Shown: positions 43,801-54,007, numbered from the stretch's first letter. The stretch: DNA of 64,000 nucleotides from CBDFKB01 sp965248715 (GCA_965248715.1 CBDFKB010000008.1:1488001-1552000); one strand, 5' to 3'. Numbers and translations are program-made. The notes: generated from the letters alone by a model not told the origin.

Positions 43801-45045
43801 ATGTATGCGCTTCGCCCGCTCGTTCCCTTATTGATCACCGCCGCAGTTTTGTTGGCAGGAAATGGCCTGCAGGGCACTTTGATCGCGTTTCGTGGCAGCC
43901 AGGAAGGGTTTTCCAACACCCAGATCGGATTGACTGGCGCCAGCTATTTTGCCGGCTTCATGGTCGCCACCTTGTTGATCACCAGATTGTTGCGCGCTGT
44001 TGGCCATATAAGGGTATTCAGCGCACTTGCTGCGGTTTCGGCTTCCGCAACATTGATGTTGATATTGGTGGTTGATCCTTGGGCCTGGGTCGCTTGCCGG
44101 TTTGTCATCGGGTTTTCCTTCGCCGGCCTGTTTGCCACCGTCGAAAGCTGGATCAATTCGGAAGTCTCCAATGAAAGCCGCGGCCGGGTGTTGTCAATCT
44201 ACCGCTTGATCGATCTCGCCGCGGTCACCGGTTCGCAATTTCTGCTGCCACTGTTTGGCGCCGGCGGCATCACTATTTTTGGCATCATGACAATGATGAT
44301 TGCACTGTCGCTGGTGCCAATTTCACTGGCCGACCGATCGAACCCAAGTCCGCCCAAGGATTACCATTTCTCCGTCGCGGCAATTTGGCGGCTGTCGCCA
44401 ATCGCCTGCATGGGCTGTATTACCATCGGCCTGACCACCGCTGCGTTCCGTCTGGTCGGCCCGATCTACGCCCAGTCGATTGGCCTCCAATTGTCCGGGG
44501 TCGCGACCTTTATGAGTGCCGGCATCATCGGTGGCGCGGTGCTGCAATATCCGCTCGGCTACCTGTCCGACCGGTTCGACCGGCGCATCGTGTTGATTAT
44601 CGCCACCAGCGGCGCATCGGCTTCCGCGATGTTCCTTTCGACATTCGCCGGCGTCGAGCCGCTTGCCAACTATTTCGGGATATTCCTGTTTGGTGCCTTC
44701 GCATTGCCGCTCTATTCGCTTTCGGCGGCCCACGCCAACGACCACGCGGAACACGGCGAGTTCGCGCAAATAGCCGCCGGGTTAATGTTTTTCTGGGCGC
44801 TTGGCGCCATTATCGGACCCTATTTGGCCTCGGTATTGATGGAACATTACGGGCCAAGCATTTTGTTTACCTACACCAGCGTTATCCATTTATCGCTGAT
44901 CGCGATTACGCTATGGCGGATGTCGGTTCGCGCCGCCGTACCGCGCGAGCGGCGGTCGCGGTTCCAAATGCAGTTGCGCACGTCGGCGATTTTCAACAAA
45001 ATGGCACTCAAGTTCGGCAAAGGCGAAAAGGGCAGCGAACGCTAG
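43801..45045 (+). CDS. MFS transporter (YcaD-like)
   Basis: A 414-aa inner-membrane protein with 12 helices. It carries the subgroup features GNGLQGTLIAFRGSQEGFSN, GFSFAGLFATVESWINSEVS, RGRVLSIYRLIDLAAVTGSQ and LGYLSDRFDRRIVL of YcaD-like sugar/drug porters. Substrate unknown. No neighbouring regulator. Its stop codon TAG (45043-45045) is part of the CTAG edge of a palindromic repeat. Confidence 0.88.
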   Translation: MYALRPLVPLLITAAVLLAGNGLQGTLIAFRGSQEGFSNTQIGLTGASYFAGFMVATLLITRLLRAVGHIRVFSALAAVSASATLMLILVVDPWAWVACRFVIGFSFAGLFATVESWINSEVSNESRGRVLSIYRLIDLAAVTGSQFLLPLFGAGGITIFGIMTMMIALSLVPISLADRSNPSPPKDYHFSVAAIWRLSPIACMGCITIGLTTAAFRLVGPIYAQSIGLQLSGVATFMSAGIIGGAVLQYPLGYLSDRFDRRIVLIIATSGASASAMFLSTFAGVEPLANYFGIFLFGAFALPLYSLSAAHANDHAEHGEFAQIAAGLMFFWALGAIIGPYLASVLMEHYGPSILFTYTSVIHLSLIAITLWRMSVRAAVPRERRSRFQMQLRTSAIFNKMALKFGKGEKGSER

Positions 45046-45146
45046 TGCTTGTCACCAAGCGTTGGAATAGCCTCGTCGCGCTATCTCTTTGTTTATGCGT
45101 GTCATTTTCCCAAAACCGGTACCCGCTTTTGGATGACACGCTCTAG
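45042..45146. repeat. RIME-like palindromic repeat, type A
   Basis: From CTAGTGCTTGTCACC to GATGACACGCTCTAG, second palindrome first in this orientation. The left CTAG provides the stop codon of the MFS gene. Confidence 0.9.
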
Positions 45147-45230
45147 CGCTGACAAACCGAATGTGAATATTGTTTGATCAAGTCAACATCAGTTGCGGAC
45201 ATTACGCTTACCCATGGATATAATCTTGAT

Positions 45231-46421
45231 ATGAAAATCATTACCAGCACCGATGCGCTCGCTAAGCTGTGCGCCGAATTTGCGCAACACAGCTACATCA
45301 CCGTCGATACCGAGTTCCTGCGTGAAACCACTTTTTGGCCGGAACTGTGCCTGATCCAGATCGCCAGTCCCGCTGAAGCGGTGATTGTCGACGTAGTATC
45401 CGACGGGCTGTCACTCGATCCGTTTTTTGCGCTGATGGCCAATGAAAACATCGTCAAAGTGTTTCATGCTGCCAGGCAAGATATTGAAATCATTTACAAT
45501 CTTGGTGGACTTATCCCGCATCCGGTATTCGACACGCAAGTTGCTGCGATGGTGTGTGGTTATGGCGATTCAATTTCTTACGACCAGCTTGTCTACAAAA
45601 TCTCATCAGTCAGGATCGACAAATCCTCTCGCTTTACCGACTGGAAGCGCCGGCCGCTGTCACAAAAACAACTGGAATATGCATTGGCCGACGTCAGCCA
45701 CCTGCGGCAAGTTTACCAGTCGCTGAAGGCTAACCTTTCCGAACAGGGCCGCACTGACTGGGTCGCGGAGGAAATGGAGGTTTTGACCTCGGTTTCGACC
45801 TACGACACACCACCGGAAGATGCTTGGCGGCGGTTGAAGCTGAGGGTGCGCAGACCGCGTGACCTGGCGGTTATGCAGGCGGTGGCGCGCTGGCGTGAAT
45901 TGGAAGCACGAGCGCGCAACGTGCCGCGCGGCCGGGTCGTTCGCGACGATGCAATCTACGAATTGGCGCACCAACAGCCCGAAAGCACGCAAGCGCTGGC
46001 GGCAATGCGCAGCATGCCGCGTGGCTTCGATAAAAGCCGCTCGGCACAATCGCTGCTCGCGGAAATCAAGGCCGCGAAGGAATTGCCCAAGGAAGCATTG
46101 CCGCCAATGCCCAAACCGCAGCACTCGCCGGAAGGAACCGCGGCAGCTACCGAAATACTCAAAGTGCTACTGAAGCTGGTTGCCGAAAAGCACGGGGTCG
46201 CGGCAAAGGTTATCGCCACTGTGGACGAATTGGAAAGGATCGCTGCCGACGACAATGCCAAAGTGGCCGCGTTGTCGGGCTGGCGGCGCGAACTGTTCGG
46301 CGAAAACGCCCTGCGGTTGAAACGCGGCGAATTGGCGATCGGCTTCGACGGCAAATCGATCTTTTTGATCGAAACCGGTGCCGAAAAGCAAGCAATGCCG
46401 ATCAAAACCGCCGCCGAATAA
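45231..46421 (+). CDS. rnd: Ribonuclease D
   Basis: A 396-aa 3'-5' exoribonuclease acting in tRNA 3'-end maturation. The DEDD exonuclease domain has YITVDTEFLRETTFW, VKVFHAARQDIEII and the last acidic motif in EYALADVSHLRQVY. An HRDC domain follows (RRPRDLAVMQAVARWRELEA). I chose the ATG at 45231, where the family begins; the frame is open to 45174. Convergent with ppx, only six bases apart. Confidence 0.94.
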   Translation: MKIITSTDALAKLCAEFAQHSYITVDTEFLRETTFWPELCLIQIASPAEAVIVDVVSDGLSLDPFFALMANENIVKVFHAARQDIEIIYNLGGLIPHPVFDTQVAAMVCGYGDSISYDQLVYKISSVRIDKSSRFTDWKRRPLSQKQLEYALADVSHLRQVYQSLKANLSEQGRTDWVAEEMEVLTSVSTYDTPPEDAWRRLKLRVRRPRDLAVMQAVARWRELEARARNVPRGRVVRDDAIYELAHQQPESTQALAAMRSMPRGFDKSRSAQSLLAEIKAAKELPKEALPPMPKPQHSPEGTAAATEILKVLLKLVAEKHGVAAKVIATVDELERIAADDNAKVAALSGWRRELFGENALRLKRGELAIGFDGKSIFLIETGAEKQAMPIKTAAE

Positions 46422-46427
46422 TTAGAA

Positions 46428-47981
46428 TTAGGCGATCCTAACTTCGATCTTTGTCCCGGTCAGCCGCGCAAGCTGCTCGATGCGGTGCACAGGCCTCTCG
46501 CCGATCAGCGCCGAAAGATGTTTGGGCACCACCAGGGCAATGTTTTTATCCGATTGCCGCACGATGCCGATCTGCGGGATTACCAGCGGCATAGCGGCCG
46601 AAAACGAATACAAAATTCGAAACAGGCCGGCCAATATACGAGCCAGATGGATCGTGCGTTGATCGGCAATGTTGATGATCGCCGGCGGCATCTTTTTGGA
46701 AACGATGCCGGAGTACCGAAAAAAGGTCGCGAGCGACAAATAGGCACGACCATTGTGATCAATGCTGGTAAACGAGGCATTCGAGATACTGTCCAGGCTT
46801 TGCAACGCCTGGTGGTCTGGATGGGCGCGCCAGGAAATGTCAGCCAAAAGACAGGCAGCCTTGCGGTAGCGCATTTCGTCGTTGCTCTCGACGAGACCAA
46901 AAGCAAGGAAGGCTTTTTGCGTCCACACCGCCAGTTCAAGGGAATGATCAGGCGCACGGGCACGCAAATGGTTGAGCGCGGAGGCAGCCTCGATCAGCGG
47001 GTCCTTGGCGCGTATGTGGGCATCAAGCAGCGCAAACAGATATCCCTCCCTGACGCCTAGCGCCGACATGGTGACGGTTTTCACCGAATACATGCGGATC
47101 ACCTGGCGCATTACCGCAGCACCGTAGGGCAAAAGCGGACGCCGGTTCTTCGAGACCACGGCGATACCGCGCATGTCGTCGATGCCTTTGGCGATGATCG
47201 ACGAACAAAGCCGCTCCATGCTAATGGCATCGACCCGGTAATGGTGGACAACGTCGAGGGGATAGGATTTTCGGGCCATGTGCAAACGCGCCAACGAGCG
47301 CCAGGTGCCACCGATTGCATAGAAATTCCTAGTCCCACCCGGCCAAGAAATCCGTTTGCCGGCCAACGCCTTTTTAGCCAAACGGGCAGCGGTTTTCGGC
47401 GAGCCGTCCGCGGCTTCGCACAACGCAATGGCACCGAGCGGCAAGGTGGTTCCCTGGTCCAATTTGCTGCCGCAAATCGACATCAATTCAAGCGAGCCAC
47501 CGCCAAAGTCGCCGGCGATGCCTTCGGGATCGTGAAAACTGCTGATCACTCCTTCGGCGGCAAAGCGGGCCTCTTCGGCACCGGAAAGAACATCGACCTG
47601 TTGGCCGAAAATCCCGACGACCCGATCGATGAATTCGGCACCGTTTGAAGCAACCCGCACTGCGGCGGTGGCGATAATGTGGATTTGTTCAACCTCGGCT
47701 TGGCTGGCCAAGGCCCGAAAACGGAGCATCGCCACAACCGCGCGTTCCATCGCTTCTTGGTCCAGGCAACCGTTCGCGGCCACACCCGCACCAAGTCCGC
47801 ACAGCACCTTTTCGTTGTACAGCACCGCCGGCGCGCGGCTCAGTCCCTCATAAACCACCATACGGACTGAGTTCGACCCGATATCGAGAACCCCCACCGG
47901 ATGAAGCGTTTCCAGACGGCCGGGGCCACGCTTACCGTTTGGGTTAGGACACTTTACGCCGGATGAATTGTCTCGGTGCAT
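46428..47981 (-). CDS. ppx: Exopolyphosphatase (Ppx/GppA family)
   Basis: A 517-aa actin-fold phosphatase that releases phosphate from polyphosphate or converts pppGpp. The N-terminal ATPase-like motif is VGVLDIGSNSVRMVVYEG, the second is GDFGGGSLELM, and the middle region has YAIGGTWRSLARLHM. A C-terminal HD-like region (ADISWRAHPDHQAL) is present. The assigned ATG overlaps the end of ppk by 38 bases; a later start is possible. Operon hdaA-ppk-ppx, with ppk making and Ppx consuming polyphosphate. Confidence 0.93.
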   Translation of the reverse strand: MHRDNSSGVKCPNPNGKRGPGRLETLHPVGVLDIGSNSVRMVVYEGLSRAPAVLYNEKVLCGLGAGVAANGCLDQEAMERAVVAMLRFRALASQAEVEQIHIIATAAVRVASNGAEFIDRVVGIFGQQVDVLSGAEEARFAAEGVISSFHDPEGIAGDFGGGSLELMSICGSKLDQGTTLPLGAIALCEAADGSPKTAARLAKKALAGKRISWPGGTRNFYAIGGTWRSLARLHMARKSYPLDVVHHYRVDAISMERLCSSIIAKGIDDMRGIAVVSKNRRPLLPYGAAVMRQVIRMYSVKTVTMSALGVREGYLFALLDAHIRAKDPLIEAASALNHLRARAPDHSLELAVWTQKAFLAFGLVESNDEMRYRKAACLLADISWRAHPDHQALQSLDSISNASFTSIDHNGRAYLSLATFFRYSGIVSKKMPPAIINIADQRTIHLARILAGLFRILYSFSAAMPLVIPQIGIVRQSDKNIALVVPKHLSALIGERPVHRIEQLARLTGTKIEVRIA

Positions 47982-50133
47982 TGGATTTCAAAGATTTTCC
48001 GCGTCCGGACAGGCTTGGATTGGTCATAAAGTAGTTTTGTGCACTGAACGCGTCCATGCCTTTGCCAGGCTTGATCCGCCGGCCCGAACCGTCGGAAAGA
48101 ACCTCCCAACTTTGGGCATTGTCCATGAGATTAGCAAGCATGATCTGATCGACCACCTGTTTGCGCACAGTTGGATTTTCCAGCCGCGCAAAGGTTTCCA
48201 CCCTCCGATCGAGGTTGCGCGGCATCAAATCGGGCGAACCAATATAAACCACAGCATGGCGCGATGGCAGGCCGTGGCCATTGCCAAAACACAAGATACG
48301 GCTGTGCTCTAGAAACCGGCCGACGATCGATTTGACCCTGATATTATCCGACAAACCTTCTACGCCCGGGCGCAGACAGCAAATGCCGCGTACCACCAAA
48401 TCGATCTGCACGCCGCAGGCGCTGGCCAGATAAAGTCGATCGATGATGCACCGGTCGACCAGCGAGTTCAGCTTCATCCAAATACTGGCCGGCTTGCCAA
48501 CTTCGGCGCATTCGATCTCATTATCGATATGGTCGATGATCTTTTTCCGCAGATGCTGGGGCGACATTGCCAGATTGGCAAGGGCTACCGGCGGCGCGTA
48601 ACCGGTGATGAAATTAAAAACCTGGGCAACGTCATGTGCGATGCGGGGATCAGTGGTGAAAAAAGACAGATCGGTGTAAATCCTTGCGGTCACCGGATGA
48701 TAATTGCCGGTACCGATATGCACATAATTAACCAGGCGGCTGTCTTCACGACGGATTACCTGGGACAGTTTGGCATGGGTTTTCAGTTCGATGAAGCCGT
48801 ATACGACCTGGGCACCTGCCCGTTCCAGGTCGCGGGCCCAGCGAATGTTGGCCTCTTCATCGAAACGCGCTTTTAATTCGACTACTGCGGTCACCATTTT
48901 TCCGGCTTCCGCAGCTTCGATCAGGGCGCGGATGATCGGAGAATCCGACGATGTGCGGTAGAGCGTTTGTTTGATCGCCACCACGTCCGGATCTTCGGCC
49001 GCCTGTTGCAGGAAACGTACTACAACGTCGAACGATTCGTAGGGGTGGTGGACGATGATATCCTTTTGCCTGATGGCGGCAAAACAATCCCCGTCATGGT
49101 AGCGGATACGTTCTGGAAAACGGGCGACGAAATGTTCAAACTTCAGATCGGCGCGGTCGATGCTGACGATCTCTGATAGGTTATGCATGGCGATCATGCC
49201 GTCGACGCGAAAGATCTGATCTTGGCTAACGCCCAGTTCCTCGATCACGAATTCGGATAATTCATCGGGCAAGGAATGGGACATTTCCAGGCGAATAACC
49301 GACCCGCGGCGCCTACGCTTTATCGCGCTTTCAAAGGTGCGCACCAGGTCTTCGGCCTCTTCTTCCACCTCAAGGTCGGAATCGCGGATGACCCTGAAAT
49401 AGCCGCTGGCCTGAACTTCGAAATCGGGAAATAGCTGGTTGATATAGGTGGCGACCACATCTTCGATACTGATCAGTGAAATCTTGTTCGAGCCGCTGCG
49501 CGCCGGCAATTGCACAAAGCGCGGCAACCCGGCCGGAAGCCGCAGCAATGCCTTCATTTCCAATTTGTCGCTCGGCCGCTGTAGCGACAGCAGGATCGAA
49601 TAGCCAAGGTTGGCGATAAATGGGAACGGGTGCGCCGGATCGATGCTGAGCGGGGTAAGCAGTGGAAAAATCGAATCTTTAAAATCCTTATCGAGCCATT
49701 TGCGCTCGGAACCGGATATGTCGGCGGCTTCGACGATCTTGATGCCGCCTTTGGCAAGTTCCTTGCGCAGTTCGCGCCAACTAGCCTGTTGTTCCAGGTG
49801 CAGGCTCTCAACTTCCGCCGCGATCGCGGTCAATTGCTCGGCCGGTGTCAGGCCGTCGTCGCTGCGCTTGTTGACCTCTTCTCGGACCTGGCCGTAAAGG
49901 CCGGCCACCCGCACCATGAAAAATTCGTCCAGATTGTTGGCGGAAATCGACAGGAAGCGTACCCGCTCCAACAACGGATTGACCGAATTGATGGATTCTT
50001 CCAACACCCGGCGATTAAATTGCAGCCAAGACAATTCCCGATTCATGAAGCGGGAGGTATCTTGGAACCATTTGGCTAGTTCGCGCGTTACCCGGGCCGC
50101 CTTGTCGGCGGGAATCGTTTGCAGTTCACTCAT
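47944..50133 (-). CDS. ppk: Polyphosphate kinase 1
   Basis: A 729-aa membrane-associated kinase that polymerises ATP gamma-phosphate into polyphosphate. The N-terminal RFMNRELSWLQFNRRVLEES, the autophosphorylated His in NYVHIGTGNYHPVTARIYTD, and the second active-site His in HGLPSRHAVVYIGSPDLMPRN are present. Normal length. Its ATG overlaps the hdaA stop codon, and ppx follows with overlap, so the three are coupled. Confidence 0.96.
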   Translation of the reverse strand: MSELQTIPADKAARVTRELAKWFQDTSRFMNRELSWLQFNRRVLEESINSVNPLLERVRFLSISANNLDEFFMVRVAGLYGQVREEVNKRSDDGLTPAEQLTAIAAEVESLHLEQQASWRELRKELAKGGIKIVEAADISGSERKWLDKDFKDSIFPLLTPLSIDPAHPFPFIANLGYSILLSLQRPSDKLEMKALLRLPAGLPRFVQLPARSGSNKISLISIEDVVATYINQLFPDFEVQASGYFRVIRDSDLEVEEEAEDLVRTFESAIKRRRRGSVIRLEMSHSLPDELSEFVIEELGVSQDQIFRVDGMIAMHNLSEIVSIDRADLKFEHFVARFPERIRYHDGDCFAAIRQKDIIVHHPYESFDVVVRFLQQAAEDPDVVAIKQTLYRTSSDSPIIRALIEAAEAGKMVTAVVELKARFDEEANIRWARDLERAGAQVVYGFIELKTHAKLSQVIRREDSRLVNYVHIGTGNYHPVTARIYTDLSFFTTDPRIAHDVAQVFNFITGYAPPVALANLAMSPQHLRKKIIDHIDNEIECAEVGKPASIWMKLNSLVDRCIIDRLYLASACGVQIDLVVRGICCLRPGVEGLSDNIRVKSIVGRFLEHSRILCFGNGHGLPSRHAVVYIGSPDLMPRNLDRRVETFARLENPTVRKQVVDQIMLANLMDNAQSWEVLSDGSGRRIKPGKGMDAFSAQNYFMTNPSLSGRGKSLKSNAPRQFIRRKVS

Positions 50134-50843
50134 GTTAGATTTCCCGTACCCGCGTAATTGGGCCTGTGCGCCGGACCCATCAGCGACAGCGCCTTTGCCG
50201 CCAACGGCTTGGTCACCGGCCGCGCCTGACTTAACGACAAACCGTCAATCAATTTCACCAGCAGATTGGCCGCTTCCAGCGAACGCTCCATCCGTGCAAC
50301 CAGATAGTCGGCGGTACCTTGGCTGAGGACGATCTGGCGGTCGGCACACAGTTTGTGCAGCACCAAACCCAACAATTGATCATCTGGCTCCGTCAGTTCC
50401 ACACTGGCGGCGGCGCGCACCCGCGAGGCAAGGTCGGGCAACTGGACCGGCCAGGCCGCCGGCGGGCTCCTGGCGGTCATCATACAATAGGCGCCGGACA
50501 GACGCACCTGGTTTAGCAAATGAAACAGTGCCTCTTCATCGAGGTCGGCAGTATCAACGTTTTCGACCGCAACATTGTATCCATCGACCGCCGCCAATGT
50601 TTCGGCGGCTAGATTTGCTGCTGGCACAATTTCAGCATCGGCCATCGCTGACCACATATGGGTCAAATGGGTCTTTCCCGATCCGGCCGGTCCGCTCAAC
50701 ACCACCAAATTGCCGGGCCAATTGGGCCAGGCGTCCAGCAACTCCACCGCCTTGCGGTTGGCGGCACCGACCAACAAATCTTCGCGCGCATATCGGCTCG
50801 GCAGCGATAAATCGAACGCAAGCTGGCCCAAATCTCCCGTCAT
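50130..50843 (-). CDS. hdaA: DnaA regulatory inactivator HdaA
   Basis: A 237-aa DnaA-like AAA+ protein without DNA-binding domain IV. It starts with a clamp-binding-like stretch (GQLAFDLSLP), then Walker A GPAGSGKTHLTH (residues 51-62) and a Walker B region in YNVAVENVDTADLDEEALFH. HdaA with the beta-clamp promotes ATP hydrolysis on DnaA after initiation. The context perM / hdaA-ppk-ppx next to purMN is the conserved alphaproteobacterial arrangement. Confidence 0.9.
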   Translation of the reverse strand: MTGDLGQLAFDLSLPSRYAREDLLVGAANRKAVELLDAWPNWPGNLVVLSGPAGSGKTHLTHMWSAMADAEIVPAANLAAETLAAVDGYNVAVENVDTADLDEEALFHLLNQVRLSGAYCMMTARSPPAAWPVQLPDLASRVRAAASVELTEPDDQLLGLVLHKLCADRQIVLSQGTADYLVARMERSLEAANLLVKLIDGLSLSQARPVTKPLAAKALSLMGPAHRPNYAGTGNLT

Positions 50844-50885
50844 AATCGTAATCTACGCCTCAACCAATGGAGTATATGGGTCCGA

Positions 50886-51977
50886 TCAGTCCGCATCTTC
50901 GCCGGAATATAACGGGCTGGCCAGATAGCGTTTCAACGCATAGCGCACCAATACGCCGACCGCTGCCGCCGCCGGCACCGCGATCAGCATGCCGGTGAAA
51001 CCAAGATATGAGCCAAACGCAAACAGTGCGAACATCAACCAGACCGGATGCAGGCCAACACTGGAGCCAACCAGTTTCGGTTGCAGGAAATTTCCCTCCA
51101 TGAACTGGCCAAAGACGAAGATGAAGGCGACCAGCGCGATCGACACATAGTCGCCGCTTGGCCAAAACTGCACCAATGCGACGCCCATCGACAAGACCAG
51201 GCCGGTCAGCGAACCAACATAAGGAATGAAACTGATTAGGCCGGCAAACATGCCGATCAAAAAGCCGAAATTTAGCGGCACTATGCTCAATGCAACCGCA
51301 TAAAAGGTGCCAAGGATCAGGCACAACGTGCCCTGCCCGCGTACAAACCCGGCGATCGCAATGTTGATATCGCCGACGATTTCGTGAATCTCGTCGCGGT
51401 GATCGCGCGGCAACCAGCCATCCATTTTCGCGATCATGCGATCCCAGTCATACAGCAAATAGAACGCCACCACCGGCGTTACCACCAACAGCGAAGCGAT
51501 GTTGAACAAGGCAACACTGGAATTCCACAAACCGCCCAGTACAGTGGAAATCCAGCTTGCACCCTGGCTCAACAACTGGTCGAGATTTTCGTTGAGGCTT
51601 TGCTCCTCGATACGAATAAAATCCTTCAGCCATTTATTGTCGATCGAAGCGATCAGCGCTTGCAGCTCGGCGGCATATTCCGGCAACAAATCCATGAATG
51701 TCAGCAATTGGTTGGACAAAAGCGGCGCCAGTATCATCAAGGCTAAGACGAATATGATAATGAAAAACACCAAAATGACCACGGTCGCCGCCAATCGACC
51801 AAGCCCGATCCGCTCGAGCCCGTCGGCTACCGGATCGAGGAAATAGGCGAGCGCCATGCCGGCAACGAACGGTAGCAAGATGCCACGGAACAACCATAAC
51901 AAGCCGATAAACACCGCGAGCGCGACAAGCCAAAAGATGGCCTGATTTCTGATATTGCGTGCAAGGGCCTGATCCAT
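50886..51977 (-). CDS. AI-2E family transporter (PerM-like)
   Basis: A 363-aa inner-membrane protein with about eight helices and a large hydrophilic region between helices 3 and 4. Typical features are LLWLFRGILLPFVAGMALAYFLDP near the start and VPLNFGFLIGMFAGLISFIPYVG with FGQFMEGNFLQPKLVGSSVGLHP near the end. The name is historical; the substrate is not known. I chose the ATG at 51977, since the 49 residues upstream look noncoding and overlap relict IS sequence. Upstream of hdaA by 42 bases. Confidence 0.9.
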   Translation of the reverse strand: MDQALARNIRNQAIFWLVALAVFIGLLWLFRGILLPFVAGMALAYFLDPVADGLERIGLGRLAATVVILVFFIIIFVLALMILAPLLSNQLLTFMDLLPEYAAELQALIASIDNKWLKDFIRIEEQSLNENLDQLLSQGASWISTVLGGLWNSSVALFNIASLLVVTPVVAFYLLYDWDRMIAKMDGWLPRDHRDEIHEIVGDINIAIAGFVRGQGTLCLILGTFYAVALSIVPLNFGFLIGMFAGLISFIPYVGSLTGLVLSMGVALVQFWPSGDYVSIALVAFIFVFGQFMEGNFLQPKLVGSSVGLHPVWLMFALFAFGSYLGFTGMLIAVPAAAAVGVLVRYALKRYLASPLYSGEDAD

Positions 51978-52030
51978 CGGTGGTCCGTTATGTAGGTTTA
52001 GGCGTGTTGAGCAATTCGCCAAGCCTCCCA

Positions 52031-52065
52031 GGGCCTGTGGACATTTATGGTTAGGTGCGGTTGGC
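52031..52065. repeat. IS5-end-like relict
   Basis: GGGCCTGTGGACATTTATGG resembles the terminus GGTCTGTGGACATTCA of the IS5-type element at 16.3 kb. Only one end is present, in the perM-purM divergent spacer (51978-52224), which has no other feature I can identify. Confidence 0.5.
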
Positions 52066-52224
52066 ACATGGTACTGGCACCACGAGGCGATCGCAACAAC
52101 ACCGTAACCCTGATAGCACATCATCTTAGTGGATTAATGTGTATGCTGCACGCGGCAGCAATTGCAACGCCATGTGCCCGCGTTGTATCGAATTGCCTAA
52201 AGAGCCGCCAAAGGTCACGCAAAA

Positions 52225-53310
52225 ATGTCGAACAAAACGAATGGGGCCATCGCCAACGGCCTGACTTATGCCGATGCGGGAGTCGACATCGATGCCGGCA
52301 ATCGGTTGGTCGAGGCGATCAAACCGATGGTACGCACCACCTCGCGGCCGGGTGCCGACGGCAACATCGGCGGGTTCGGCGGCCTGTTTGATCTCGCCAA
52401 GGCCGGTTATCGCGATCCGGTGCTGGTTGCTACCAATGACGGTGTCGGCACCAAATTGCGGTTGGCGATCGATAGCGGCATTCATGAAACGATCGGCATC
52501 GATCTGGTGGCTATGTGCGTTAATGATTTGGTGGTGCAGGGCGCCGAACCGCTGTTTTTCCTAGACTACCTGGCAACCGGCAAGCTGATGGTCGACCATG
52601 CGAGCCGCATTATTGCCGGCATCGCCGAAGGTTGCCGGATGGCCGGCGCGGCGCTGATCGGCGGAGAAAGCGCGGAAATGCCGGGGCTATATGCCGGCGA
52701 TGATTACGATCTGGCCGGCTTTGCGGTAGGTGCCGCCGAGCGCGACCAATTGCTGCCGCGCAAGGATATCAGGTCGGGAGATATCGTCTTAGGACTTGCC
52801 TCTAACGGTTTGCATTCAAATGGCTTTTCATTGGTACGCAAGATTGTTAAACTGACCGGGGTGGAACTTGGTGATCCTGCGCCCTTCGAAGTTGGGCGGC
52901 CGCTCGGCGTGGCTTTACTCGATCCGACCCGCATCTATGTCAAATCGCTGTTGGCGGCACTTAGGGCCAACGATGGCATCAAGGCGCTGGCCCATATTAC
53001 CGGCGGCGGCATTGTGGAAAACCTGCCACGGGTGCTGCCAGAAAATTTGGCTACAGAACTTGATTTGTCAGTCTATGCGCCACCGCCGGTGTTTTCCTGG
53101 CTGCGAAACAATGGCGGCATTGCTGACGATGAAATGTTGCGCACCTTCAATTGTGGCATCGGCATGATGGTGGTAGTAGCAAAAGATCAGGTCGATAATC
53201 TCGCAACCCTTCTTAGCGATGCCGGTGAGACCGTCTATCGGCTCGGCGTGATCGTTCCACGCTCCGACAAGGTTGTTAATTTGCGGCAATTGCCGCGATT
53301 TGCGCCGTGA
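52225..53310 (+). CDS. purM: Phosphoribosylformylglycinamidine cyclo-ligase
   Basis: A 361-aa enzyme for the fifth step of purine synthesis (FGAM to AIR). The N-terminal YADAGVDIDAGNRLVEAIKP, the ATP-binding VATNDGVGTKLRLA, GIDLVAMCVNDLVVQGAEPL and GGESAEMPGLY are all present. AAAGG is upstream of the ATG. Overlaps purN by four bases. Divergent from the perM-hdaA-ppk-ppx genes. Confidence 0.97.
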   Translation: MSNKTNGAIANGLTYADAGVDIDAGNRLVEAIKPMVRTTSRPGADGNIGGFGGLFDLAKAGYRDPVLVATNDGVGTKLRLAIDSGIHETIGIDLVAMCVNDLVVQGAEPLFFLDYLATGKLMVDHASRIIAGIAEGCRMAGAALIGGESAEMPGLYAGDDYDLAGFAVGAAERDQLLPRKDIRSGDIVLGLASNGLHSNGFSLVRKIVKLTGVELGDPAPFEVGRPLGVALLDPTRIYVKSLLAALRANDGIKALAHITGGGIVENLPRVLPENLATELDLSVYAPPPVFSWLRNNGGIADDEMLRTFNCGIGMMVVVAKDQVDNLATLLSDAGETVYRLGVIVPRSDKVVNLRQLPRFAP

Positions 53311-53951
53311 AGCGCGTCACAGTCCTAATATCGGGCACAGGCAGCAATTTGTCCGCCTTGTTGGTGGCATGTGCAGCACCGGGCTTTGCTGCATCGATCA
53401 CCAAGGTGATCGCTAATCGTGGTGATGCCAAGGGCATCGAACTGGCACGCGCCGCAGGCATAAACCCGGTGATTATTGACCACCAGAAGTTTACCGGCCG
53501 CGCTGCCCATGAAGCGGCAATCGTCGCCGAACTGGAAAGCGACCCACCCGATCTGATTTGTTTGGCCGGATATATGCGGGTCCTATCGGCGGCTTTCGTT
53601 GCAAACTTTCACGGCCGCCTGCTCAACATTCATCCAAGCCTGCTGCCCTCGTTTCCGGGTCTCGATACCCATCAACGCGCACTTGATGCTGGCGTCAAGG
53701 TGCATGGCTGCACGGTGCATTTCGTTTCCGCCAAAGTTGATGCCGGGCCGATCATCGCCCAAGGCGCGGTGCCGGTATTGGCCGGCGATGATGCCGCGAC
53801 GCTCGCCAAGCGGGTGCTAACGCTTGAACACAAGCTCTACCCGTTAGCGCTGGCAATGGTGGCGGGCGACAAGGCATGGCTTGAAAATGATCGTGTGGTT
53901 TATCAGGCCAAAACTGGCAAAACCGCGATCTTTCACGCGCCACAGCAATAA
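53307..53951 (+). CDS. purN: Phosphoribosylglycinamide formyltransferase
   Basis: A 214-aa enzyme that transfers a formyl group to GAR. VLISGTGSNLSALL binds the phosphate, and the catalytic residues lie in LLNIHPSLLPSFPGLDTHQR and the HFVSAKVDAGPIIAQ region. It starts with GTG overlapping the purM TGA (GTGA), so the two are translationally coupled. Confidence 0.96.
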   Translation: MKRVTVLISGTGSNLSALLVACAAPGFAASITKVIANRGDAKGIELARAAGINPVIIDHQKFTGRAAHEAAIVAELESDPPDLICLAGYMRVLSAAFVANFHGRLLNIHPSLLPSFPGLDTHQRALDAGVKVHGCTVHFVSAKVDAGPIIAQGAVPVLAGDDAATLAKRVLTLEHKLYPLALAMVAGDKAWLENDRVVYQAKTGKTAIFHAPQQ

Positions 53952-54007
53952 CTAATTTCCGGAATATCCACTGCAAAATTTGACCGCGCCGCTACAGTTT
54001 GGCAATT

